From Candidatus Omnitrophota bacterium (GTDB taxonomy: Bacteria > Omnitrophota > Gorgyraeia > DTHP01), in contig JAMWCW010000004.1 in assembly GCA_023819145.1 (NCBI GenBank), forward strand, positions 73,935 through 124,084: a stretch of DNA of 50,150 nt, given 5' to 3'. The position numbers were made by a program, and so were the translations under genes. Below, piece after piece: positions 7,963 through 14,918 of the stretch (position 1 is its first letter; every line of letters starts with the position of its first letter). Under the pieces are notes generated by a model. It saw only the letters and a program-made list of their open reading frames with translations, had not been told where the DNA came from and made no database searches.

Positions 7963-8811
7963 ATGAAGTATTCTAAACTTAAAACCATCGGGATAGTAGC
8001 ACACCTAATAACCACAGTTTTATTTTGCTCAAGCATAACCTTAGATACTAATGTTAATGGCAACTTTGTTTTAATTACCCGCCGCGTTAGAGATCTATCC
8101 ATAGAATCCCTTTATACTTCCACTTTAGCTAAAATAGAGCAAACTTTCGAGAGAATTTTAGGAAATAAGAATAAGGTATTGGACGAACTTCAAAGAGATC
8201 AACTTAATGTTTTCAAAGAACAACTCAAGGCTTTCGCAGCCCAAGCTAGGCTTCTTTATCGTGATGGTCCTGCAAGAGATTCAAAAGTTCCTTCCGATAT
8301 AGCTAATTTTCACCAACAAATTGCAATCCGTGTGTTACAGGAACTCGATACGCTCATAACCATGCTCAGTAAGGGTAGCATTACATTTGAATACGAAGGG
8401 AAAACTTTTACCTCAGAAATCGAACAAAGTCCTAAACGAATAAACATCCTAATAGGACAAAACGGAAATGTTTATATTGATTCGGCAAAAGAATTTGCAA
8501 TTAATAACCGTATACCTTGGGAAAGATTTATTAATTATGTTGCAAGTAATTTAACACATACACAAGGTCAAATAGCTCAACAACGTTTAGCACAACGATT
8601 TTCTCTAAGAATAGACTACGTTCAAATAAGACGCAATGGACAAACTTATGGTGTTGCTGTTTTAGATATTACTTCTCCCTATATTTGCATAATGCTTGCC
8701 TTACGTAATCAAGCAGGAAGATATCACAACCTGCTATTCGGGGTCAAATCGGAATACCAATTTCTAACAGAAGCTAAAAAATTCTTTAGCCTCTTCGATA
8801 TTCCTTTGTGA
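7963..8811 (+). CDS. uncharacterised exported protein
   Basis: 282 residues. The N-terminus (basic, then hydrophobic IGIVAHLITTVLFCSSI) looks like a signal peptide or anchor. The middle is helical and Gln-rich, and the C-terminal half has strand-like segments such as LRIDYVQIRRNG and GVAVLDITSP. No catalytic motif or family is recognised. It is the last + strand gene before the convergent junction with the - strand block and has a 200-base gap before it, so it may be its own transcription unit. Confidence 0.6.
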   Translation: MKYSKLKTIGIVAHLITTVLFCSSITLDTNVNGNFVLITRRVRDLSIESLYTSTLAKIEQTFERILGNKNKVLDELQRDQLNVFKEQLKAFAAQARLLYRDGPARDSKVPSDIANFHQQIAIRVLQELDTLITMLSKGSITFEYEGKTFTSEIEQSPKRINILIGQNGNVYIDSAKEFAINNRIPWERFINYVASNLTHTQGQIAQQRLAQRFSLRIDYVQIRRNGQTYGVAVLDITSPYICIMLALRNQAGRYHNLLFGVKSEYQFLTEAKKFFSLFDIPL

Positions 8812-9015
8812 TAAAATAATAACCGAAAGACAAACAGGAATAGACTTATCCCATGCTTATCCACAGAAAAAACGATATTAATCATAAGTTATTATAATAA
8901 AATCACTTAAACTCTATTTATCTCTCCTCACGAAGTTAACATAATATATATTATAGGAAGTCAATTATACATGCGGAATTCCCTTTGGGTCTTTAAGAAT
9001 AAATAAAAAATGACT
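8812..9015. other. convergent intergenic region
   Basis: The meeting point of the + and - strand gene blocks. It is AT-rich and contains an exact DnaA-box 9-mer (TTATCCACA, 8857-8865) next to a one-base-off copy (8846-8854). No strong hairpin-plus-T-run terminator was found. Convergent genes argue against an origin. Confidence 0.4.
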
Positions 9016-9162
9016 CTATTCTGGTTGAGGCTTAATTAAAATTTCTCCCGAAGCACGTCCAGGCTTGGACTGTTTAACATTTTCTAAACTCAGGCGGGAA
9101 CATCCGCTAAGGGGAAAAATAACCAAGAATATTATCGAAATTAATCTAAAAAACAGCTTCAT
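9016..9162 (-). CDS. very small lipoprotein
   Basis: A 48-residue reading frame: MKLFFRLISII, a hydrophobic stretch, then the lipobox LSGC at residues 18-21 and a short hydrophilic tail ending IKPQPE. Its ATG overlaps the ancestral stop of the pilT pseudogene (ATGA), the arrangement of a translationally coupled last gene of an operon. The signal peptide and lipobox are intact although everything just upstream is broken. Function unknown; plausibly envelope or pilus associated. Confidence 0.6.
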   Translation of the reverse strand: MKLFFRLISIIFLVIFPLSGCSRLSLENVKQSKPGRASGEILIKPQPE

Positions 9163-10201
9163 CTTTTAAAAAGGGTTGCGTCTTTGGCAAAAGGCACAAT
9201 CACTTCGTATTTCACCAAACCTTTTTTATACAGCTCTAAAAGCGACATATCCATGGTACGCATCCCGTATTGTGCCCAGTCTGCAGTAAGGCATAAATCT
9301 GCTGGGTTTGACCTTGTCGAATTAAGGCAGAAATTGCCGGGGTCATAACCAGAACCTCGGTAGCCACTACCAACCCCTTACCATCTTTGCGCGGAAAAAG
9401 CAACTGTCCAATACCCCCCCCGTAAACATTCCGCTAACTGAATTCTGATTTGTGCCTGTTGGTTCCCGGGAAACATGTCAATTATGCGGTTTACAGCCTG
9501 AATTGTTTCGGCGGTATGTAAGGTAGTAAAAACCAAGTGTCCGGTTTCCGCTGCAGAAAGCGCCGTTGCCACAGATTCTAAGTCCCGCATCTCTCCAATT
9601 AAGATTACATCAGGGTCCTGCCTTAATACATGTTTTAAGGCGTTATTAAAAGAAATAGTATCTATGCCTACTTCTCTTTGCTTAATGATACTTTTTTAGG
9701 GGTAAAAAGAAATTCAACGGGGTATTCTAAACTAACAATTACTTCTCCACTCGTCTGATCAATAAGTTCAAGCATCGAAGCTAAAGTTGTAGATTTCCCG
9801 CTACCCGCGGGTCCGGTTACAATAATAAAACCGCTCTTTTTCAAAGCCAATTACTTAACTACTACCGTAAGCCCTAATGCTTCAATTGTGGGAATCTTCT
9901 GAGGAATCACGCGAAACGCTGCCTCAATATTCCCTTGCTGTTTATGAATATTTACCCGAAACCTACTCCCATCAGGTAATGCATAAGAACAATCAAGTTC
10001 TAATTCTTTATCAAATTTTACTCTCTGCCGAGGGTCGATTAAACCATAAATAATGTGCTTTAAATCCTCACGGCTATAGGGACTATTTCCCAAAGTTTTT
10101 AATTCTCCATAAATACGCAATACAGGAGGAAGATCAACGGTAAGATGTACATCGCTCGCTTATAATCTTACTGCTTTCGCCAATACTTTATCAATGTCCA
10201 T
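9159..10201 (-). pseudogene. pilT: pilT (type IV pilus retraction ATPase), broken by nonsense and frameshift mutations
   Basis: Reading the - strand from an ATG at 10201 gives a full-length PilT only if errors are ignored. The start is MDIDKVLAKAVRL, then an in-frame TAA (10160-10162), then ASDVHLTVDLPPVLRIYG. A second in-frame TAA (9851-9853) sits where PilT normally has Glu just before the Walker A block [13 protein letters not shown] frameshift near 9690-9697 moves to the frame of [11 protein letters not shown] and GEMRDLESVATALSAAETG. More frameshifts follow at a run of eight C (9414-9421) and near 9290. The C-terminal TMDMSLLELYKKGL is still readable. PilT powers pilus retraction; here it cannot be made. 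Confidence 0.88.
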
Positions 10202-10533
10202 CCGCTCAATATAATTATTTATCACCTCCTGGTCGGATTTATTCATTTCTATGAAATCAATCCCTAAACCATACTTAGCAAGATGTGTCCTCTCTTCTAC
10301 CCTTATCACCCTGCCTTTACACAGAATTGTTTTAGAAGCAGGAGGAAAATCTAATTGAAGACTTAAGAGGGTTTCTAAAGTAAAACCTTCTCTACTTCTA
10401 AATATAATCCTTTGTCACTAATATTCTCGACAGGCGCAGTTTTTATTTCCTTTTCTCCTTCCACGACATATCTACACATAAAACGTGTACGGAGACGTTT
10501 GGCCTCACGTTTTTCGACAAAACCTTCATTCAT
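10160..10533 (-). pseudogene. PilZ domain gene with frameshift, running into pilT
   Basis: An ATG at 10533 with an excellent ribosome-binding site (AAGGAGG) opens MNEGFVEKREAKRLRTR, then ENISDKGLYLEV, a PilZ N-terminal half that stops at 10375. The next frame continues the domain (LETLLSLQLDFPPASK, then AKYGLGIDFIEMN), so one base was lost or gained near 10380-10390. The second half reads without a stop into the first 13 codons of pilT, so the ancestor may have been a PilZ-PilT fusion or two overlapping genes in the same frame. It sits 14 bases after the intact PilZ gene. Confidence 0.8.
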
Positions 10534-10547
10534 CTCTTTTCCTCCTT

Positions 10548-11051
10548 CTATGCCTCTTTACTTTCTAAAGAAGAAATAAAATTCAATAAATGTAATTGTG
10601 TAGGGGTATCTAAGGTGGTAAAACATACACCGGCATAAAACACTCTTTTAGGGGATGAATCTTGAGTAACTTCTTTCTGCCAGGCGATTTTGCCTAAGAT
10701 AAATAATTTCTCTTTTCGCTCCGGAATATCTACCCAGATTCTTAACAATGTCCCTTCCCTCAGTTTCTCATAAATAATTAAACCAATTCCTCCCTGGGAG
10801 ATATCTCGTGAGCAAATTTCTTTTAGAGGTGTTGGTTTTCCTGAAATTTCATATCCAATGGTTAAGCTTGCTGGAAGTCGTTTAAATCTACGACGCTCAT
10901 TTCTATTCCATAATCCTACCATTCTACCTTCAGCACGGTTTTCTTTTCTACTACGATAGTCCTCATAATATACATAAATTAGGACTACAATACTAAGACA
11001 CAAAAGCAAAAACATGTAATATATTAAATCGTTCTGAAAATAGGAATACAT
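10548..11051 (-). CDS. membrane-anchored PilZ protein
   Basis: 167 residues: an N-terminal transmembrane helix (YYMFLLLCLSIVVLIYVYY), a linker, then a PilZ domain with NERRRFKRLP as the first c-di-GMP motif and SRDISQGGIG as the second. It is the only intact c-di-GMP effector left in this operon and is the first gene after the riboswitch, whose T-run ends about 70 bases upstream. The protein probably translates c-di-GMP level into a membrane event, originally together with pilT. No strong ribosome-binding site was seen. Confidence 0.87.
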   Translation of the reverse strand: MYSYFQNDLIYYMFLLLCLSIVVLIYVYYEDYRSRKENRAEGRMVGLWNRNERRRFKRLPASLTIGYEISGKPTPLKEICSRDISQGGIGLIIYEKLREGTLLRIWVDIPERKEKLFILGKIAWQKEVTQDSSPKRVFYAGVCFTTLDTPTQLHLLNFISSLESKEA

Positions 11052-11122
11052 AGTTGTTCTAATTTTATCATAAACGGTAAGAATAAGAAAATAAAAAATT
11101 AACTTAGTGCTTTAATCGCAGG

Positions 11123-11363
11123 AAAAAAGATTGAGAGACCGATAAAGTTCTCTTGAGATTCTTCGGCAACCCAGCCACCTTAGCGCTTTTTACTCTATTA
11201 TTTCCTCACCTCCTTTTCCTTATTCCGCGCTTTAGGCCTGTCGGCTTTGCCCCGCCTGCAGCTACTTGCTTCTGCTGTGCGTCGGGGTCCCGATGGAGAA
11301 CCTCTTTGGAACTCTTCATTCGGGACGTCCCCCGATTTCTCGGGGTTTGCCTTTATCGGTCTC
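11123..11363 (-). promoter_or_regulatory. cyclic di-GMP-I (GEMM-I) riboswitch with inserted hairpins
   Basis: On the - strand the conserved blocks appear in order: GGCAAACC (11351-11344), a P1b hairpin CCCCGA-GAAA-TCGGGG with the tetraloop, GACG (11329-11326), a 76-base insert, CAAAGCCGACAGGCCTAAAG (from 11249), a long P2-type arm, and GGTGGCTGGGTTGCCG (about 11178-11163). The G before CAAACC, the As of CAAAGCC and the C of TTGCC, which contact ligand in the known aptamer, are kept. GAGACCGATAAAG at the 5' end (11363-11351) is perfectly complementary to 11147-11135, and six Us follow, a likely expression platform. A TATCAT -10 lies 7 bases upstream (11376-11371). The downstream genes are PilZ and pilT, as expected for this class. 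Confidence 0.85.
11250..11325 (-). repeat. 76-base double-hairpin insertion inside the riboswitch
   Basis: The stretch separates GACG from CAAAGCC, which are adjacent in the known aptamer. It folds into two hairpins: GTCCCGA/TCGGGAC (the G coming from the flanking base) enclosing GAGTTCC/GGTTCTC, then CCCCG/CGGGG enclosing CAGC/GCTG. It is far more GC-rich than its surroundings. No flanking duplication was found. It looks like a small repeat element, but no second copy lies in this window. Confidence 0.7.
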
Positions 11364-11642
11364 CACTTTGATGATAAGCAAGTTTCTTGCCTGAATGTAA
11401 ATTAAGAAGGTAATTTTTATCTATTTTCCTAAGCATTGAATATAAAAAACTTACGCTCTTAAAGAGGTAAAGTTACTCAGCTAATGTATAGCGAAGAAAT
11501 AAAAATACCAAGAAAGAATGTAATTATTTGTTACCACTATAATCCTAAATTTGTAAGTTATTATATCTGATGATATTACATAAGTAAACTTTGGTTACCC
11601 CTGTAACTTTCCTTACCCCCCCCTAACCTTTTGGAACCGTCT
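11364..11642. other. intergenic region upstream of the riboswitch
   Basis: Roughly 280 AT-rich bases with no coding sequence. It includes the putative riboswitch promoter (TTTACA 11396-11401 on the - strand with a long 19-base spacer to TATCAT), a small hairpin CTCTTAAAGAG near 11456-11466, and runs of C near 11616-11623. Nothing else was recognised. Confidence 0.4.
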
Positions 11643-11731
11643 CCCACCTCGTAGGTGTCCTTTTTATTCAATTGTAAGTTGCTTAATGGCTGGAACTTAT
11701 AATGGATGTTTTAGACCACCTACGAGGTGGG
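11643..11731. repeat. paired palindromic repeat at the end of the signal peptidase gene
   Basis: CCCACCTCGTAGGTG (11643-11657) recurs as its exact reverse complement at 11717-11731. Each copy is itself a CACCT/AGGTG hairpin. The right-hand copy lies inside the last codons of the signal peptidase frame (read as NPPRRW). This looks like an inserted small palindromic element. Confidence 0.6.
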
Positions 11732-12240
11732 TTAGGGGTTTGTTCTGCTTTTCTGATTACTTGGGTAAAAAACAATTTGGGATGGGTAAAAAATTTGTAG
11801 AGAGAAAGAAAGAGAATCAATAAAGGAAAGCCGTAAATTCTCAAATAAGTGATAACCTTTCCATATAAATACCAGAATCCTTTATCTAAATTTCTTTTTC
11901 TATTGTTTCTTCTTACCGCCACCACTTTACCTAAAATATCCTCTTTTTCTAAAGGAGGGTCTTGACTAAAGATAAAATTGTCTCCGCAGGTAATGAAATT
12001 ATCTTTTTCTTTACTAAGCAAACGATGGGCAGTAAGTATTTTGGGAGTATCTCTCGAGAAAGTAACTATCTCTCCCCTTTTTATCTCCTCTACCTTTACC
12101 GGAATAATCTTTACAAAATCCCCCTCCCTAATTACCGGTTCCATACTTTTTCCTGTAGTCTCTGCCCAAATAGAAACTCCTTCTTTCAAAAAATTTATAT
12201 GAATTTCTTCTAAAAATTTATCTATTTCTTTATTTTCCAA
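11683..12240 (-). CDS. S26-family signal peptidase (type I, SipW-like)
   Basis: 185 residues. GKSMEPVIREGDFV carries the nucleophilic Ser motif of S24/S26 peptidases, followed by RGEIVTFSRD and LTAHRLLS. The basic partner typical of the SipW/archaeal class is probably the His in this AHR motif. A C-terminal hydrophobic segment (YGFPLLILFLSLYKFF) would anchor it. The last 20 or so residues (from about TPNPPRRW) are encoded by a palindromic repeat and are probably not original. The start overlaps a radical SAM/SPASM relic by 19 bases, so the peptidase may once have processed a modified peptide. Confidence 0.8.
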   Translation of the reverse strand: MENKEIDKFLEEIHINFLKEGVSIWAETTGKSMEPVIREGDFVKIIPVKVEEIKRGEIVTFSRDTPKILTAHRLLSKEKDNFITCGDNFIFSQDPPLEKEDILGKVVAVRRNNRKRNLDKGFWYLYGKVITYLRIYGFPLLILFLSLYKFFTHPKLFFTQVIRKAEQTPNPPRRWSKTSIISSSH

Positions 12241-12365
12241 GAGAATAATTTTCTCAATTTCTTCAAATAAAGATAGATTGCTTCTTCCGCACAGTTACCA
12301 CAACCTCTATTTTTACGAAACTCATTGTACTTTTTGGAAAACCAAATTTCTGAGAATCTTCTCTC
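12222..12365 (-). pseudogene. C-terminal relic of a radical SAM/SPASM protein
   Basis: An open frame of about 47 codons without any usual start codon reads SEIWFSKKYNEFRKNRGCGNC, then a helical tail. The pattern (E)IW-S-KY-EFRKN-CxxC is the usual end of SPASM domains in peptide-modifying radical SAM enzymes. The rest of the gene is absent, as the M48 gene ends 39 bases further upstream. It overlaps the signal peptidase start. I read it as a deletion remnant; a genuine small protein using a non-standard start is less likely. Confidence 0.5.
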
Positions 12366-12403
12366 TTATAAGCCTATAATTAAGATTCAACTTTACTTTT
12401 TAC

Positions 12404-13162
12404 TTATTTATTCAGGTAATCCTCGAAACTAATCCTTCCGTAAATTTCTTCACGCACTGCCCTAATCCTTTCATTAATATAAGGATGGGTTCTACCATAA
12501 AGAGGTCGAATGGGTTCCTTCTTTTTTATTTCTTTAAATTTTTCTAAAAAAGATAAAGCTCCTTCAGGATTAAAACCTGCCTTCTGCATAAAACGGACTG
12601 CGAGTCTATCTGCCATAAATTCATCTTCGCGGGAATAGGAAAGCATTAATAAATCTAAGGCGGTGCTTGTTCTCCTTATAGTCTCGGTATCTGGAGCACC
12701 AGCTTTGGCTAAGACCATTAGAATGTTAAAACCTAAATTCTTTTTTAATAAATCCACGGAATGCCTTGCCACAATATGGGATATTTCGTGGGCTAAAATA
12801 TAAGCAAGTTCATCATCATTACTCACTTCTTCTAATAAACCACTAAAGACATATACGTATCCTCCGGGTAAAGCAAAAGCATTCTTTTCATCTTTATCTA
12901 ATACTTTAAAATAATACAAGATGCTTTTACGGTCAGATGACTGAACGAGGCTTTGCCCAATTTCATTTACTCTTGATTGCAGTAATAAATCTTCAGAAAT
13001 CTTAAATCTATCCTCTACTTGTTTTGTAAGCGCTTTGCCTATCTTTACTTCTTCTTCATCACTCATAAAAATAAATTCTTCTTTTCCAGTGTAGGGATTA
13101 AATTGCGTGGCACAGGCACTTGTAAAAAAAGCGAGGAAAAGAAACAAAAATTTGTTTTTCAT
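12404..13162 (-). CDS. M48-family zinc metalloprotease, lipoprotein
   Basis: 252 residues. The signal sequence ends in TSAC, a lipobox. The zinc motif HEISHIVARH and the distal SREDEFMAD motif are present, as is the LPGGYVYVFSGLL strand found in BepA/YcaL proteins. It is clearly paralogous to 6786-7760 but lacks that protein's C-terminal zinc ribbon. Likely an envelope quality-control protease attached to the inner leaflet of the outer membrane. The promoter places the mRNA start only 2-3 bases from the ATG. Confidence 0.92.
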   Translation of the reverse strand: MKNKFLFLFLAFFTSACATQFNPYTGKEEFIFMSDEEEVKIGKALTKQVEDRFKISEDLLLQSRVNEIGQSLVQSSDRKSILYYFKVLDKDEKNAFALPGGYVYVFSGLLEEVSNDDELAYILAHEISHIVARHSVDLLKKNLGFNILMVLAKAGAPDTETIRRTSTALDLLMLSYSREDEFMADRLAVRFMQKAGFNPEGALSFLEKFKEIKKKEPIRPLYGRTHPYINERIRAVREEIYGRISFEDYLNK

Positions 13163-13171
13163 TATTATAAA

Positions 13172-13201
13172 ATTTTACCAAATGAGGTGATGGGTTTGCA
13201 A
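13172..13201 (-). promoter_or_regulatory. promoter of the second M48 lipoprotein gene
   Basis: On the - strand: TTGCAA (13201-13196), an 18-base spacer and TAAAAT (13177-13172). The -10 ends 9 bases before the ATG at 13162, predicting a nearly leaderless transcript, the same geometry as at 4001-4029 and 25930-25958. Confidence 0.55.
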
Positions 13202-13224
13202 GAAAATTGGAATAAATTAAGCGC

Positions 13225-13473
13225 TTAAACTTTAATTTTATCCAGACTCTTGATTAAATCATCAAGTTTGATACTGGGGTCTACCTGTTTAATCTCCTCT
13301 GCCAGCTTGATAACTTTTTCTTTTAACTTTTCATTGTGAGTCTTTAACCAGAGAGAATATACATCAAGAAGAACATTTTCTTTTTCTTTCAGAGTATATT
13401 TTGCTTCATATTCACGAAATCCTCGTAGGAATTCGAACCATTCATTCACAGGTAATTGACTGTATGGAAACAT
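13225..13473 (-). CDS. uncharacterised small cytoplasmic protein
   Basis: 82 residues, strongly charged and helical, with Trp-rich WFEFLRGF near the start and a C-terminal helix KLDDLIKSLDKIKV. No signal peptide, membrane segment or known motif. A clear ribosome-binding site (AAAGGAGA) and an excellent sigma70-type promoter upstream make it a real, separately transcribed gene. Function unknown. Confidence 0.7.
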   Translation of the reverse strand: MFPYSQLPVNEWFEFLRGFREYEAKYTLKEKENVLLDVYSLWLKTHNEKLKEKVIKLAEEIKQVDPSIKLDDLIKSLDKIKV

Positions 13474-13520
13474 TTTTGTCTCCTTTAATCTTTAAAAATC
13501 CTTTTATTCTTTCCATAATA

Positions 13521-13549
13521 AGTATAACACAGAATACCCAGACTGTCAA
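13521..13549 (-). promoter_or_regulatory. strong sigma70-type promoter for the 82-residue protein
   Basis: On the - strand: TTGACA (13549-13544), 17 bases, TATACT (13526-13521). The -35 contains the TGA stop (13548-13546) of the upstream methyltransferase gene. The leader to the ATG at 13473 is about 40 bases. Confidence 0.8.
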
Positions 13550-14517
13550 GGGGTATGAGTTGAATTTATTTTTTCCAATAAACAAAGGAAAAAACCTTCC
13601 ATTTCTAGAGTAGGGAGGACTCTTGAACAATGGTGAATTTCAGGCAGAAATTCGACTCCTTGCCATTTTCTTAGCCCAGGAACAATGTTCGGTGGAAGAT
13701 TAAGTTTTATCTTTTGGGTGATTATTTTTCCTTTAAACCTTTGTAAAACCCAGTTTATCACTCCTTCATTCTCCTCTGGAGAGAAGGTACATGTAGAATA
13801 TAAAATCTTCCCTCCCACCTTCGCACTTTGAACAGCAGAAAAAATGAGTCTTTTTTGCTTGCGTACCATCTCTTTTACTTTGTTCTCCTTCCAGAAAAGA
13901 AAAGTTCTGGGATTAGTGGTATCAAAACGACCCTCACTAGAACAAGGTGCATCTAATAACACTTTATCAAAATGTTCTTTATACTTAAGCCAGATATTTT
14001 CCCCTCTACATAAAACAGCTTCAGTATTATTAACTCCTTGTTCTTTCAGATTATTAAGCAATTTGAAAAACCGTTCTTTTGACTGCTCTACCGCAACAAT
14101 CCTACCTTGATTATGCATTAACACTGCCATCTGAGTAGTTTTACTTCCTGGTGCAGAAGTTAAATCCAATACAATTTCTCCTGGTAAAGGAGCTAAAACC
14201 AAAGGCGGAAGCATACTGGAGAGACCTTGAATATAGATGTAACCTTCCTTATAAAGTTCTGATTCCATGAGTTCTTTCTTTCCTGCATTCTTCAAGATAA
14301 AAGCCTCGGCGTACCAAGAAACCTTTTCTATTCTGAAACCCAACATTTTTAACTTATCCACCGCTTCCCGAGGATCAATTTTCAAAGAGTTTATCCGAAA
14401 AGTCGTGGGCTTTTTCTCTGTGAAGGTATGCATCAAGTTAGGAAATTTAATTGAGGGGAAGATTAACCTCATTCGTTCTATGAAATCAGTAGGTAGCTTA
14501 TAAACTGCATTTTTCAT
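13546..14517 (-). CDS. 16S rRNA m5C methyltransferase, RsmB/RsmF family
   Basis: A NOL1/NOP2/Sun-family methyltransferase of about 323 residues. SAM-binding motif I is DLTSAPGSKTTQMA. The two catalytic cysteines are in DAPCSSEGRF and LYSTCTFSPEENE. The N-terminus lacks the NusB-like domain of RsmB, so it is closer to RsmF or a minimal form. The open frame extends to a TTG at 14550, which would overlap the osmC gene; the ATG at 14517 removes the overlap. It is second after the radical SAM and OsmC genes in one operon. Confidence 0.88.
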   Translation of the reverse strand: MKNAVYKLPTDFIERMRLIFPSIKFPNLMHTFTEKKPTTFRINSLKIDPREAVDKLKMLGFRIEKVSWYAEAFILKNAGKKELMESELYKEGYIYIQGLSSMLPPLVLAPLPGEIVLDLTSAPGSKTTQMAVLMHNQGRIVAVEQSKERFFKLLNNLKEQGVNNTEAVLCRGENIWLKYKEHFDKVLLDAPCSSEGRFDTTNPRTFLFWKENKVKEMVRKQKRLIFSAVQSAKVGGKILYSTCTFSPEENEGVINWVLQRFKGKIITQKIKLNLPPNIVPGLRKWQGVEFLPEIHHCSRVLPTLEMEGFFLCLLEKINSTHTP

Positions 14518-14536
14518 AAATGAATACTTATCTTGA

Positions 14537-14917
14537 TTAAAAAATCTCAATGTCTATCTCAGGTGAATTCTTAAGTGTATTGTGAATAGGACAGTTTTTG
14601 ACAAAGTCAATAATCGCACTTTTTCTCTTATCTTCAAGACGCCCTTCTTTAATATCAATACTTATTTTGATATTTCTAAAGCAAAGAGGTTGTTCACGAG
14701 GAATTTCACCTTCTGCGGTTATTTTGAATTGGGAGATATCCAACTTGGCATTTTCTAAATATTTTTGAAAATAAACCCCTATACAACCTGCTAAAGATGA
14801 TAAAAATACATCGGGAGGAGTCATCCCTTTACCCTTTAAATCAATATTGAACAGATAGTCCTTAGATTTGGCAATAAAAAATGTGTTTCCTCTATGTTCT
14901 AATTCTACCCTGTACAT
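14537..14917 (-). CDS. OsmC/Ohr family protein
   Basis: 126 residues with both conserved cysteines, in SSLAGCIGVY and NCPIHNTL, in the usual OsmC positions. The family reduces organic hydroperoxides or handles sulfur transfer; the YhfA-like subgroup fits this length. Its ribosome-binding site AAAGGAGG lies in the last codons of the radical SAM gene, whose stop is 1 base away, so translation is coupled. Confidence 0.9.
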   Translation of the reverse strand: MYRVELEHRGNTFFIAKSKDYLFNIDLKGKGMTPPDVFLSSLAGCIGVYFQKYLENAKLDISQFKITAEGEIPREQPLCFRNIKISIDIKEGRLEDKRKSAIIDFVKNCPIHNTLKNSPEIDIEIF

Positions 14918-14918
14918 A

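Noticed and set aside
8846-8865. Replication origin
   Set aside because: One exact DnaA box plus a near copy is close to chance for 50 kb, genes converge on the site, and no dnaA, dnaN or gidA is near.
11123-11363. 6S RNA, RNase P RNA, tmRNA or SRP RNA
   Set aside because: The closing 13-base stem first suggested a housekeeping RNA, but none of their signature sequences is present while the c-di-GMP-I blocks are.
11153-11371. 72-codon + strand frame over the riboswitch
   Set aside because: The same bases form the aptamer on the other strand; the peptide is Phe/Leu/Arg-rich without family resemblance.
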